Origin: Paraphaeosphaeria minitans
Lineage: Eukaryota > Ascomycota > Dothideomycetes > Pleosporales > Didymosphaeriaceae
Assembly: GCA_015832175.1 (NCBI GenBank)
Contig: WJXW01000012.1
Coordinates: 950,001-1,014,000 of the forward strand
DNA length: 64,000 nucleotides
Direction: 5' to 3'
The stretch's first letter is position 1; each line of letters starts with the position of its first letter. The notes under the pieces were generated by a model. It had not been told where the DNA came from. It saw nothing but the letters and a program-made list of their open reading frames with translations, and did not search any database. Position numbers and translations under genes: made by a program. Positions 22,471 to 34,188 of this stretch are shown piece after piece.

Positions 22471-25397
22471 TTAGTTGGCAGAGTTCTTGGCCATGGTGTT
22501 GAGCGCACTGCCGTTCTTGAACCACTCAATCTGGCTATCGTTGAAGGTGTGCGACAGCTTGATGTCGAAGGACTTGCTGCCATCGACGGGGTGGACGGTG
22601 AGGGTGATGGGCTTGCCAGTGGCGAGCTCGGTGGCGGCGATGGTGACCTTGTCGTTGGGGCCAACCTTCTCGTAGTCGGCGGGGTCGCTGAAGGTCAACG
22701 GAAGCATACCTTGCTTCTTCAGGTTGGTCTCGTGCTATGGCTGGTCAGTAAACTCTTCGTGTGCAGGCAAAACGAACAACTTACGATACGAGCGAAGGAT
22801 CGGGTGATGATGGCAATACCTCCCAAGTGCCTGGGCTCCAGAGCAGCGTGCTCACGGGAAGAGCCCTCGCCGTAGTTCCAGTCACCGATGACGACCCACG
22901 GAATGCCGTTCTTCTTGTAGTCACGGGCAACAGCCGGGACAGCGTCGTACTCGCCGGTGAGGCTGTTCTTGATCTTGTTCGCCTCGCCGCTGTCAGCGCT
23001 AATAGCACCGATGAGCATGTTGTTGGAGATGTTGTCCAAGTGTCCGCGGTACTTCAACCACGGGCCGGCCATCGAGATGTGGTCCGTCTGTTCCTTGTTA
23101 GCATGTCCCAGCCCAGCACGCACTCAAAGATAGACATACAGTTGTTTTACCGACCGTCTTAATCAAAACCGGGACCTCAGCAATGTCCTTGCCGTTCCAG
23201 GCATCGAAGGGCTGGAGGAGCTGAAGACGGTCGGAGGTCGGGGATACGGCGACAGAGACGGAGGCACGGTCCTCAGGAGGAGCCTGGTACGTATTTTCAC
23301 CGGCCAAATACCCATCCTTGGGAAGACCATCACCGGTGGGTGCCTTGAGCTGAGGAATAATTAGCATGAATGCATCGAGTCGAGTCAAGATGGTGTGGAC
23401 GAACCTTGAACTCCTTGCCCTCAGAATCCTTGAGAGTGTCGGTCTGAACATCGTTAGCGCCTGAAGCAAATAGAAACTGGAATGACATCGATCTGGGCAT
23501 CACCAAGCCTGGAGCAACTCGATGTACTCAAACCCAAATCCAAAATTCCGTGCATCCACAAGAGATATCATAGGACCGGATCGGAGTCTTGGGGTACCCG
23601 GGGTTGACTTACCAAAGGATTGAAGGACAGTGTTCCTGCGATGGACATCGCAACGACAAGGTCGGGCGATGTCACGAAAGAGTGAGTGGCGGGGTTCGCA
23701 TCGTTACGTCCAGTGAAGTTGCGGTTGTAGGACGAGATGATCGAGTTGGGCTCGCCTTTCGCTACGTCTTTCCTGTCCCATTGACCTGGAAAGAATTAGC
23801 AGCAGAACAGGGACGGCGAGATGGGTGTGCGCGACAACTTACCAATGCAAGGGCCGCAGGCGTTGGCGAGGACCATACCGCCGAACTCCTCGAAGGTCTT
23901 GAGCTGACCGTCACGCTCGATGGTGGCGCGGATCTGCTCGGAACCGGGGGTGACAGTGAACAGAGCCTTGGACTTGATGCCGTGGGACATGGCGTCCTCA
24001 GCGATCGAGGCAGCGCGCGACATATCCTCGTACGAGGAGTTGGTGCACGAACCGATGAGACCAACCTTGAGCTCCTCGGGCCACTTGTTGGCCTTGACAG
24101 CCTCCTTGAACTTGCTGATGGGGGTGGCAAGATCGGGCGTGAAGGGGCCGTTGATGTGCGGCTCAAGCTCGTCAAGGTTGACCTCGATGAGCTCGTCGTA
24201 CTGAGTGCCCTCATCCTCGCGGAGCTCGGCGGCGTACTGGCGGGAGAAGTCACCGATGTGCTGGCGCTTGGTAGCCTTGAGGTAGTCGTACATGCGGTCG
24301 TTGAAGGGGAAGACAGAGGTGGTAGCACCGATTTCGGCACTGTTGCACGCGTTAGCAACGTCGAAGCTTGGAAGAGCCTGAGAATACTCACCCCATGTTA
24401 CATATCGTAGCCATGCCTGTTGTCGTGATAGACTCGGTACCAGGTCCTATTGGAGTTAGATTGGTACTCATCATTATGTATGTTCCCAGGGGTTTACTCA
24501 CCAAAGTACTCGACAATGTAGCCGGTTCCGCCCTTGACGGTGAGGATGCCAGCAACCTTGAGAATGATATCTACAGCTCCCGTTAGCTCGTCGAAGCTCC
24601 GTGCGGACTTGGGTGCGATCGGAGATTTCCGGTCACAAGCAAAGCTCGGATAAGAACTTACCCTTGGGCGAAGTCCAGCCAGACAGCTTTCCAGTCAGCT
24701 TGACACCAAGCACCTTGGGAGCCTTCAACTCCCAAGGAAGACCAGCCATGACATCGACGGCGTCAGCACCTCCGACACCGATAGCAGCCATACCCAGACC
24801 ACCAGCGTTGGGCGTGTGCGAGTCGGTACCGATGAGCAGAGCACCGGGGAAAGCGTAGTTCTCGAGGACGATCTGGTGGATGATGCCAGAGCCGGGCTTC
24901 CAGAAACCAATGTTGTACTTTGCGCAAGACGAGGACAGAAAGTCGTAGACCTCCTTGTTGATGTCATTGGCGCGAGCCAAATCCTTTGCACCTCCGATCT
25001 GGGCCTCGATCAAGTGGTCGCAGTGCACAGTGGTGGGCGTGGCGACCTGGGGCAGGCCAGCCGACATGAACTGCAGGATGGCCATCTGGGCGGTGGCATC
25101 CTGGCAAGCAACGCGGTCGGGGCGGAGCTTGAGGTAGCTCGAGCCTCGCTCGATGTCCTGGTTGTGGGGGTCGTCCAAGTGCGAGTAGAGGATCTTCTCG
25201 GCGAGGGCGAGCGGGCGGTTGAGACGCTTGCGCACGATGCCCAGGTTCTCGCTCATCTTCTGGTAGTTGATGTAGTGGCCCTTCTCCCAGTTGGTCATCT
25301 CGACCTTCTTGGAGAGCGGCGCATCGCTGACGGTGGCCAATTGCCTCCGCTGGACAAGGCTCTGGCCGAGTCGGCCTAGCCTCGCGAACTTCTGCAT
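22471..25397 (-). CDS. ACO1: Mitochondrial aconitase
   Basis: Converts citrate to isocitrate in the TCA cycle in the mitochondrial matrix. Nine exons (minus strand): 25397-24662, 24570-24502, 24446-24392, 24339-23843, 23785-23613, 23443-23405, 23349-23140, 23087-22785 and 22734-22471, all in phase, 781 aa, the usual length. The N-terminus ([20 protein letters not shown]) is an arginine-rich presequence. The [4Fe-4S] ligands are visible as [11 protein letters not shown] and ANACGPCIG. Other landmarks are [45 protein letters not shown] and [18 protein letters not shown]. Exon 6 is only 39 nt and the intron before it (169 nt) is the longest. Divergent from BUD20 across 686 bp. Confidence 0.97.
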
Positions 25398-26083
25398 GGT
25401 GGGTAGTGAGGATGGAGTGGAGAGTTGGAGAGATGGAGAAGCGGAAGAAAAGAAGGTCAGAAGCTGGCCCGCAACCTGGCCGCTAACTAATGGCCATCAA
25501 GGCTCGGATGATTGGCTGGAAGGCGGGTGGCACGGGTAGAGCTGCCTCGGCGGCTGTGATTCCCGTCGCCCGCGTACGTGTTTCACGTGCGCGCGTGCGA
25601 AAGCCGCGATGAAAGGCGCTCTTCGCAGTTGGAGCTCTAGTGCGCGGACCGTTATTTGTACACTGTAGACGAGCTACCCATCTCGAGAGTCTACCTCTAG
25701 GTATTATGTGAAGGCTGGAGAGCACGTCCTAAATCAACAGTGGGCAGTCGTCAGGGCGGCAGAGGAGGAATGACGCCGCGCGCCGCCTCTTTTTTTTTCT
25801 TTTGGCGCTCGCACGGGCTGATGGGCAGCAGAGGACGCACACCAGACTCGCTGCGACGCTCACGTCTGCGATGCCATTGAGGAGTACGCTTTTGGCGTCA
25901 TACGCACGCAGCATTTAGCGCCAAGCTCGAATGCAGGCTCCGAAAATCTCTGTCGGCCTGCAGACAAGTCGCCGCTCGCCGCTCGCCGCACGTCCCACAG
26001 CCGGCAGACCCATCTACCGCTCGTCCACGTTCCGAGCGACCCACATCCGCGGCCGAATTTGCACACGCTATCAGACAATCACC
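25398..26083. promoter_or_regulatory. Shared divergent promoter of aconitase and BUD20
   Basis: 686 bp separate the two start codons. The stretch has no convincing ORF. It contains a T-rich run near 25789-25806 and a GC-rich leader before the BUD20 ATG. Confidence 0.45.
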
Positions 26084-26497
26084 ATGCCCGCGATACGAGG
26101 AGAAGACTCCAAGAAGAAGACGCGCCGCCACACGCGCGACCTCGACCAGATCCACGCCGACCTCCGCGACGACAAGCATCTGGCGCAGTACAAGGATGTA
26201 AAGGCCGCCGAGGATCTGCCCGGTCTGGGCCAATGGTACTGCAAAGAGTGCGCAAAGTGGTTCGAGAGCGAGGCCAACTTCGAGGCACACTTCAAGGGGA
26301 AGGTGCACAAGCGGAGGTGAGGAAGCCACCGTGGACGTCGGCGGAGGCAGTACTGACGACTGGGCAGGGTCAAGCAACTGAAGGAAGAGCCATACTCGCA
26401 GAAGGAGGCAGAGGCAGCCGCAGGACTTTCCACCGACAACGGAAAGCGCACGACGTCGCTCATGGAGGTGGATGACACGGCGGCGACGGCGGCATAG
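26084..26497 (+). CDS. BUD20: Bud20/ZNF593-like pre-60S export factor
   Basis: Bud20 is a shuttling zinc-finger protein that helps export pre-60S ribosomes. Exons 26084-26316 and 26368-26497 give 120 aa; the intron is 51 nt with a CTGAC branch. The N-terminal basic stretch KKKTRRHTRDLDQIHADL is the family's eukaryote-specific signature. A C2H2 finger follows (WYCKECAKWFESEANFEAH, then FKGKVHKRR), with VKQLKEEPYSQKEAEAAAG after it, all typical of ZNF593/Bud20. The stop codon lies inside a 20-bp tandem duplication (26491-26530). Confidence 0.93.
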
Positions 26498-26530
26498 ACG
26501 GGCTGTTGGGGGCATAGACGGGCTGTTGGG
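26491..26530. repeat. 20-bp tandem duplication over the BUD20 stop codon
   Basis: Two perfect copies of a 20-bp unit beginning GGCATAGACG; the TAG stop at 26495-26497 is in the first copy. Confidence 0.9.
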
Positions 26531-26596
26531 GGCATTCCCGCGCCGACACGAAGCAGGCCCAAGGGAGGGCAGGTCGGACGGAACGAAAGGAAGGAA

Positions 26597-26767
26597 GGTT
26601 GACGAAACGAAAGAAGGTTGACGAATCGAAAAAAGGTTGACGAAACGAAAAAAGGTCGACGAAACGAAAAAAGGTTGACGAAACGAAAAAAGGTCGACGA
26701 AACGAAAAAAGGTCGACGAAACGAAAAAAGGTCGACGAAACGAAAAAAGGTTGACGAAACGAAGGAA
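26597..26767. repeat. 19-bp minisatellite, nine copies
   Basis: Nine copies of a 19-bp unit (GGTTGACGAAACGAAAAAA) with T/C variation at the fourth base (GGTT or GGTC). It lies about 100 bp after the BUD20 stop and is purine-rich on the plus strand. Confidence 0.93.
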
Positions 26768-27272
26768 GGAAAAGTTGCCGGAACGAAACGAGGAACCGTT
26801 GACGGCACAAAAGAAGGAAAGGAACAGCTGGGCTAAGCTGCGGGTACAAAGGCAGTCTGAGTCCAGGCAGGGTGGTGTATGCGTGTGCCTGGTGCCTGGC
26901 TGCCTACATCGATTTGCATTGCAAGGCGCTCAAAATCTGGGGGAACGGACCACATAGAGGACACCAAAAAAAAAGTTCAGACGATACCCCGCGGCCAATC
27001 ATACTGGCCCACAAATATTATGCAATATACCACTGCAAGTTTCAGAAGATGGTCGTGGTCGTGGTCGTCGTGAATTATTCATTAGGCAACCGTACAATGG
27101 GCGCCTGAAGCCTGCCTGATGGCTACCTACCTACGCGAGCGTGCTAGTCTACCGGTACCTAGGTACCTGAAGAACTTCACCTTTTGCGACCATAGGCCGC
27201 ATATAAAGCGCCACAACCACACACGCGAACATGCATCACCGATAACAAAGCCCTCGATAATCCCCGCCAACG
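26768..27272. other. Intergenic region before MOG1
   Basis: No gene. It contains the 14-bp perfect palindrome GGTACCTAGGTACC (27154-27167) and ACCTACCTA motifs just before it, about 175-220 bp upstream of the MOG1 ATG. Confidence 0.5.
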
Positions 27273-27312
27273 ACACGTACACACGTACACACGTACACAC
27301 GTACACACGTAC
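27273..27312. repeat. ACACGTAC array in the MOG1 leader
   Basis: Five perfect 8-bp ACACGTAC units end 28 bp before the MOG1 start codon, so they are probably transcribed in the 5' UTR. Confidence 0.88.
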
Positions 27313-27340
27313 ACACGCACTAGCATCTACACCTGCGGAA

Positions 27341-28125
27341 ATGCAGTACAGAAAAGTCGACCTTTACGGCGGCGCCATCACCGTCGACCTACCCACCGCA
27401 TACGGCGACGCCAGGTTTGCACCTTCCCCTTCTGCTTCCGCTTCCGCGCCCCTGCCACATCGCTGACCCACACCCGCAGCCAGATCCGAGAGGTGCCGGA
27501 CCACCAGGAGCTCTACCTCGACGAGAACGGGTACTCGGGCGTCATAGTCGAGATCCTGGAGTACGTGGCGAAGCCGACGGATGCGGAAGCTTTGCAGTAC
27601 CACTTCGCGGACCTGGTCGACGGCACCGGGGACGAGACCAACATGCTGGAGCAGGCGCACGCGGCCATGGCCAAAGTAGCGTAAGTCTGGATTTTCTTGG
27701 TTCGCGGTTGATAGGGGGCGGGGGAGGATGTGTTTGTTGGAAGTGGGTGGGTCTCGTGTGGCTGCATTCACCTGCTTGGGCTTGGCAGCGCTTTGTGGGG
27801 TGGGCAAGCATCGTGGGGATCGTGCTGGCTGACGGATGGGAATCTTAGTAACAAACCCGTGTACACGCTGTCGTTCATTCAGACGCCCCCGCCGCCCGAC
27901 CGGCCGCGCAAGACGCCTGATTTCGTCGCTATCCATTTGCTGCTGCTGCGTCTGAAGGAGCAGGGTACGGATGTCATGGTTACGATCAATGCCCCGCACT
28001 ATCCGGGCGAGTATGACGAGGCGGAGGCAGGCGAGAAGACGGCGCTGATGAGGGAGGGCGATGAGATTGCGAAGAGGGTGCTGGAGAGCTTCGACATCAA
28101 GGATTGGAGCCTGTTCCAGGGCTGA
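27341..28125 (+). CDS. MOG1: Mog1-like Ran-binding nuclear transport factor
   Basis: Mog1 binds the GTPase Ran (Gsp1) and promotes nucleotide release during nuclear protein import. Exons 27341-27414, 27480-27680 and 27849-28125 are in phase and give 183 aa (yeast Mog1 has 218). Matching features are YGGAITVDLP near the start, IREVPDHQELYLD (the Ran-contact segment), SGVIVEILEY, and the C-terminal beta strands TLSFIQTP and DFVAIHLLLLRLKEQGTDVMV. The second intron is long (168 nt) and G-rich. The gene converges with VPS41; the stops are about 710 bp apart. Confidence 0.9.
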
Positions 28126-28837
28126 GGGGTGGCGGGCGAGAGACGGGGCTTCAGCGTGACTTGCATGGACAAAGCAAAACAGAACTTTTCATTTCCGGAG
28201 GTCAGGACGAGACGCTCGAGGAGTGTGCAAGAGCGTGCCCGAACGTGGACGGATGATGTAGAGACGGATACTCCTTCCGAATTCCTCACAAGATCTCCCT
28301 TCTGCAAACAATCCATAGACTTCTACCTTCACACTTCGAGAATGCCGGGGACATTCAAGTCCGACACTGAGTAGCTGTATTCACCAAGCGAACCATGTAT
28401 AATTTGCCCGCACTCCATATGCCGTCACGAAGCTCGATTGTCCATCTTAAGTGGCTCAATCGACGTCGTCGTTGAACTGGCGAAGCTTTCGACCACCGTA
28501 TCTTGTGCATCTCTGCAGATTCATGAAACCTTGGAAGATTTGACTAGAGCCAAAACCGAGAAAGGGTCTGTGATGACCTTATTGATAGTCAGGATTACAT
28601 CTCCACGTACATAGTTACCTTTAATCCCCGAGGATGTGACATGATCATAGCTCTCAAAGTTTCAACATTGTCGATGTAACGTTTCCAAACGCGATATAGT
28701 CGTTAGACAGTAGTAAGAACGTTCAAGTCTACAAACACATTTCTCAAGAAGTGCCTTCCACAGTATCCAGAACCCACATATATACACTGCCAGACCTTCC
28801 TATCCCTCCAGTACACCGCCATCCATGTCGTGACCCA
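28126..28837. other. Intergenic region between convergent genes
   Basis: No coding support; 3' ends of MOG1 and VPS41. Confidence 0.45.
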
Positions 28838-31800
28838 TCATTCCTCCCCAATCGCATCTCTTTCCCTACAGACCACACATCCCGCTCCCACCGCTCTTTT
28901 GATGACATGCGCATGCGCCACCTTGGCGCCGACACTCCTCGTCCAGCGACCGCCATCCTCTACATCACTCGCGAGTTGCTGCTGTAGTGTCGCTGCTACA
29001 CTCGCACTCGCACTCGTCTTGGGTAAGAGGCAGGATAGGTGGAACACGTGGCCGCACGCAAAACCTACGAGCGTGTCGCGCGAAGGTGGAACAGGGCCCT
29101 CGGTAAGCATTTCTTCTTCCACGGTGGGGAGCGTGAATGACTTGTGGCAGCCTGTGCAGTGGCCGGGAGGTGCATCCCCAGTAGGTGCAGAAGGGCCCGA
29201 TTGGATACCGGCAATGGCATTAGTGTGAGAGGAAGGTGCAGTGGTCGTGGTATCGTCATTCGTAACTTTCGCTGCAGTGAGAGGATCGACGCCCTTGGTT
29301 TCGATGTCGAATTTCTTGCCAGGCTTCAGCTTTTCGGGCAAGCCTTTTTTTTGCTTCTCAAGCAAGGGGTCGAAGGAGTCTTCGTCGTCGCAAGGTACGA
29401 CCTCGAACTTGACGCCGCGCTTTTGGCCTGCGCGAAGGACGCCCATCCCTGTTGCCACTTCTCCTCTTAGCACCTTGGCCACGCCCTCTGAGATGGAGTA
29501 CTGGATCTCGTACTCGCGCACCATCCGGCGGATACCGTCTCTGAGGCCCTCGATCTCCAGGCCTTCGGGAATACGCCGGACAAGCTGGACGGGGTTGATA
29601 GCGGTTCCGACCTCTGCAAGGAGGCCGCGAATGAAGTGTGGCTTATCCATGGAGAACTCAAGGAGGTCGTTCCATAGGTCTGGGTCGTCTTGCTCTTTGG
29701 CAAATGAGATTGCGAAGCTGACATCGGACAGCTTGTCGATGATCAGGTACAGAGCGCGCTTTGTCTGTCCGGTTTTCGAGAGGATGTAGCTGGAATAAAG
29801 TTAGCCTTCGAATCTCTCCAGAATTCTAGCATACTTACACAAGCTCAGGAATATACTGTCTGCTTTCACAGATGCTGGTCGCTTTGCTTAGGTCGTACGC
29901 TTGCGACTCACGCAAGTACCTTAAAAGTAACTCGCGGTCGTACTCGGCAAACAACTCGACCATCAGTTCGGCGAACTCCTCTGCAATATGCTTGCCATCC
30001 ACAGCCATTCTTCCCGCATTCACGCGCTCCTTTGCCGTCTTGCCTTTCCGCTCTTGGCTCTCAGGTCTCCACATCGATCTTAGATAGAAGAACAGGAATG
30101 GTTGGAACGAATCGCCCTTGCGCTGTAGTTGTTCAACTACTTCAGGAGCAGGCACGTTGCCACGGGTTGCTTCGTCAACCAAGACACCAACAGCTTCAGA
30201 AGATGACTCCTCTAGTTCCTCAAGTGAAGCTGATTCCATCTGCTCTTTTGACACGCGGAGCAGTATGAAACCTGGAATGTCGTCTCGTATAGCTTCCACG
30301 AGATGGAAGTCTCTTATCAAGTCCATAGCCGCATCTGCATTCTGCAGTCGAATGTAGCAGCGTAAAGCATCTCGCTGATGGCCTTCGGCTAGATAAAGTT
30401 TTGCAAGAGCGTCTTGTAATATCCGCCAGTCTCGGCCCTGCTCATTGCCTTCTATCGAGTCTTCAGTTATGTCACCTCCAGCCAGCTTGCTCTTGATGGC
30501 TTCAATGACGATTCCCGTATCGAAAAGGCCTGTTTCCCAGTCTTCTAATAAATGCTTGAAACGTATGCGGTCGTGTATGATGTAATGGCCGAGAACGACT
30601 TCATAGATAGTAGAGGGTAATGGCGGCTGCATTTGTTTCTTGGGCATGTGTGGCGCAATATCATTGAAGTGGTCTTTCTCGGCGAACTTCCAGACCCAGT
30701 GTTCCCATCGCGGAGAGGTGCCTAGCACGCGGCCCGCGGCTCTGCCAGCCTGCTGCCAATTTCCAGAGTTGACAAGCTGCTGCACCCACAGGTCGCCTAT
30801 CCGCCTCTTTTCCTTCTCCACCGCAGAATTTTGATTTGCGCGTGTGGCAGATATAGTTGTCTGTGAAGCATCCTCATCGGCGAAGAACTCTTGTAGGCTG
30901 CCCGGCTTCTTCCAAGGAGTGCTGGCGGGAGAAGATTCAGTGGTAGCATGTGTGGCAGCAGCAGCTATCTCTGGATGATCCTCGAGAAGTTCCCATGCAT
31001 CCTTGTAGTTCTCGTGCTCAACCTCCCAGTTGAAGTGATCTGACAAGTCTCGTTTTATGGCTAGCACGCAATCGTATGGGCTTTGGATGAATACCTTGAG
31101 GCCAGGGCCAGCCGCATTTGGATGTGCCTGGGGCAGTCTCTTTCCCGCGACTGACGCGGATATGTTCCCAGAGGAGGAAACCGACGGTGCTATCACATCT
31201 GCACTACCAGGCATACTGACCATGCTTGCACCTGAGCTGAATATCCGGGCGGCGCCTAGAGTCGCATCCCAGATACCGCCACCAATTGCTTCTATCGCGC
31301 TTTTTTGCGCGGGTGTCAGAGCCTTCGGATGGGGCACGTATAGTGTGCCAAGATGATAGTCGGCTGCGGACAGACTCTCAAACCGACTTACTGTTAATGA
31401 ATCCACCTCCACTTCGTCTGAGGTGGCAGCATCGATTAACTTTAGCTCGGGCGAAAGACCATTGTGACGCCTGGACATGCCGCGTTTCGGGGCGGTGTCC
31501 TGGGAAATGGGATTGTCGTCGTCATCGCGAGTTCGATACGCAAGAACAAGAAGTAAAGAAGGGGTATAGAGCGATATGCCAGAAACAATGCAATCATCGA
31601 ACCGAAGGCTGTCGTTTACTGTTAGCTCTCGTATAAGTTTAGAGACTTTGTACGCACAAATGGACAATCTCCGCGCTCCCCACGGACCTCTCGCCGACGT
31701 CCCGGCCGACGCCTGCACCTCCAGGATTGACATGGACTACCCAGGCCGCGTCTCCCCAACCGATGATCAGCTTCTCGAGCTTCCGTCTCTTCTTGGTTGA

Positions 31801-33038
31801 CTGTGACTTATTGCCAGGACTGCGGTGATGCGGTAGCGTAGCATCCGATTTCTCGGTGGCGTTGCTATTGTTCACGTTCATGATGGCGTCGTCGTCTGAT
31901 TCCAGCTGCCGGTCGTCCACCCACTCCAGACGCGCCTTCCAAACCCCCGCCATCTCTTCCCATATTTTGCGGTTCGGCTTTTCGATAAAGCCTATTCTCT
32001 TCCACGCAGCATCCGAGTCATTACCCTCGAGATGCAGGTTCGTTCGCATTATCCGAATGCCATGCTCATTGGCCCATGCCACAAACTTCCCGGACAGCGA
32101 CCACTTGATTGTGCTGATTGTGCCCTCGCCCGAGTGGAGCATGTTGTCCTTGCCACTGTTGCCACCCAGACCGATGGCTCCCAGCCAGCCTTGAGCTGCA
32201 TGAGAAGCATGACTTGTGTTGGCATTGGAGCGGACACCCGCTTGCCCGCCAGTGGTAAGGATAAGCTCGCCAGCTAGTCCACCAGAAAGGTATTGTCGAT
32301 CAGACTTGTATTCGGGCGACAAAGCCACAGCCTGCACCGGACGGGCAAAATTCCGTAGAGTGACGTCTTTCGGGTCGACCAACGAGGACACACAGACATG
32401 CCCATCTATTGACGCTGAAGCGATGTAAATCTGATTCGAGGGAATTGCGGGGACGAGAGGCTGCTGGCGGGGCATGCGCGGGGCTTGCCCGGGGGGTGGA
32501 CGTGGAGGGGTCTCTGGGGTAATTATACTCCTGCTTGGAGAATTTGACTGGAGGGAAGCAATGGGAGGCGGAAATGGCGACACGGACAGCGCAGTGACTG
32601 AGGCCGACGGGTGGGCGTTGTAGTTGCGGAGCGGTTGGAAGGTGGGGACGGTCAGGATGTGCTATCACGGTCAACATGCAGCTTACGAAGCTCAAAGCGC
32701 ATGTTCATGACTCACGATGTTTCCATTATGACTCCCTACAATCTACCTAGAACTCAGCATATGCTCTGCGACAGATGGAGGTGTGGAGCCGGAAGCGTGC
32801 GCCCTACCATTTTGTCGCCGGCGACCAAGAAGGTACTTGTCGCGTCGCCATTCCGGTACACGGGCGCCAAACTGCTCGTCAGGCGCGTGTACTTGAGCTT
32901 CGGCTCTTCGTCAGCCTCATCTTCATCCTCATCGTCGTCTTCGCTCTCGGAGGCATGCGCAGCGGGCTTCCCATTGCTCGGCTTCTGTTCGTCGCGTGCG
33001 GCCGCTTCGGCCTCGTCCTGGGTTGAGTCCGCAGCCAT
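28838..33038 (-). CDS. VPS41: Vps41, HOPS tethering complex subunit
   Basis: Vps41 is the Rab7(Ypt7)-binding end of the HOPS complex that tethers membranes at the vacuole, and also acts in AP-3 transport. Exons (minus strand) are 33038-32808, 32716-32742 (27 nt), 32661-31658, 31608-29839 and 29789-28838, all in phase, 1327 aa. The N-terminus has an acidic stretch (SESEDDDEDEDEADEEP) and then LKYTRLTSSLAPVYRNGDA and FLVAGDKM, the start of the WD40 propeller; the micro-exon supplies IVGSHNGNI. LRFDDCIVSGISLYTPSLL and RTRDDDDNPIS are diagnostic. A clathrin heavy-chain-like repeat region follows. The C-terminus carries a RING-H2-like zinc domain (CTGCHKSF, CGHVFHLSC, CVVCRE). Confidence 0.95.
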
Positions 33039-34188
33039 GCTGAATGCATCAGCTGCGGAAAGGGTCGAAAGGCGCTGTAGAAGCTTTGATGGTTGTGAGG
33101 TGCGAAGTTCGGTGGTGTCAAGTGCTGGCAACCTTACGTCCAATGATGTCGTTTTGCCAAGCCGCTCACCCCAGCTGCCACGGCCACATCTCGTGCTATC
33201 TGGGCGCTTTACAACACCATCGACTCAGAAGCTACAGCATCCAGCAACCCAGAAGCTACATCGCCGGACACCGGTCTACGAGCAGTACCGGTACACGACC
33301 TCGAATGGTATATATTTTAGCTGAAACACCTCACACAACCCTCCTTGGCATTGCGAAGAACGCCCTGCGCTCACTCTATTTGTGGCAACAGCACCAGCAT
33401 CTAATTAGCAAGTCGGGAACTATCAAAGGGTCAGACCCGGATAATAGATACCAATCGATGACGATGATGTCCGCAAGGTTGCCCACACTCCCGAATCGGA
33501 GGCATCTCGATAGAGCCGTCGCACAAATCAATCAATATCACTACACCATACGAGCTGATCGTCCCAGGTCAACGAGTAGCAGTGCTGGGTGCTGATGTAT
33601 GCGTGAGCAACCGGGTAGCCTTTTTGTGGCGCGTATCACTGCATACATAGATTCGGCCCCGGAGGCATCTCTATCAGGCTTGACATGCATGTACAATCAG
33701 GCAACGCTCGTGGGAGTTGGTGTGATTTGACGAGAGCTGCTGTTGAGGTTCCCGAGATATGGAACGACGGATTGATAGCACACTGAGTTGCGTTCTCGAA
33801 CCCTGCACCTTCATCCCACTTTCACGAACCTCATCCCACATCCTGGCCGCACATGCATGCGCTGCGCCACAAGCCCCGCATCACTAGGTACGGAGATCGA
33901 TAGGGCTGGAGGATATATATTCCGCCTGAGATGCCGATTACACCCAGGTGTCAGCACCTGGAGTGTACACCACCGTCGCCATGCCTGGTAGTCTCGATCA
34001 CGTCTCGCTAGTTTGTGCTGGTCGCGATACCACGGAGCTTCCAGCATGTCTTTCAGATGCCTTGGGTGGCTCATATAACACCAGAGGGTAGGATGCAAAT
34101 CCCGCAATGATTTGATTACAATTGTGAGCTGAGTGTGACCAGGGTTGATGAGGTCTGGATCCGGTTCCTGGCCGTCCTCGTAGCAACC
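33039..34188. other. Intergenic region between VPS41 and a membrane protein gene
   Basis: About 1.15 kb without a supported gene; promoters of both divergent genes. No repeats were seen. Confidence 0.45.

Noticed and set aside
23589..24410. 273-codon plus-strand frame opposite aconitase
   Set aside because: Shadow of the aconitase exons on the other strand; crosses several introns and has no family resemblance.
26460..26849. Minus-strand frames with FVSSTFFRFV repeats
   Set aside because: Translation of the 19-bp array after BUD20.
33780..33880. Possible tRNA suggested by GGTTCGAG on the minus strand
   Set aside because: No acceptor stem or anticodon arm could be folded around the T-loop-like word.
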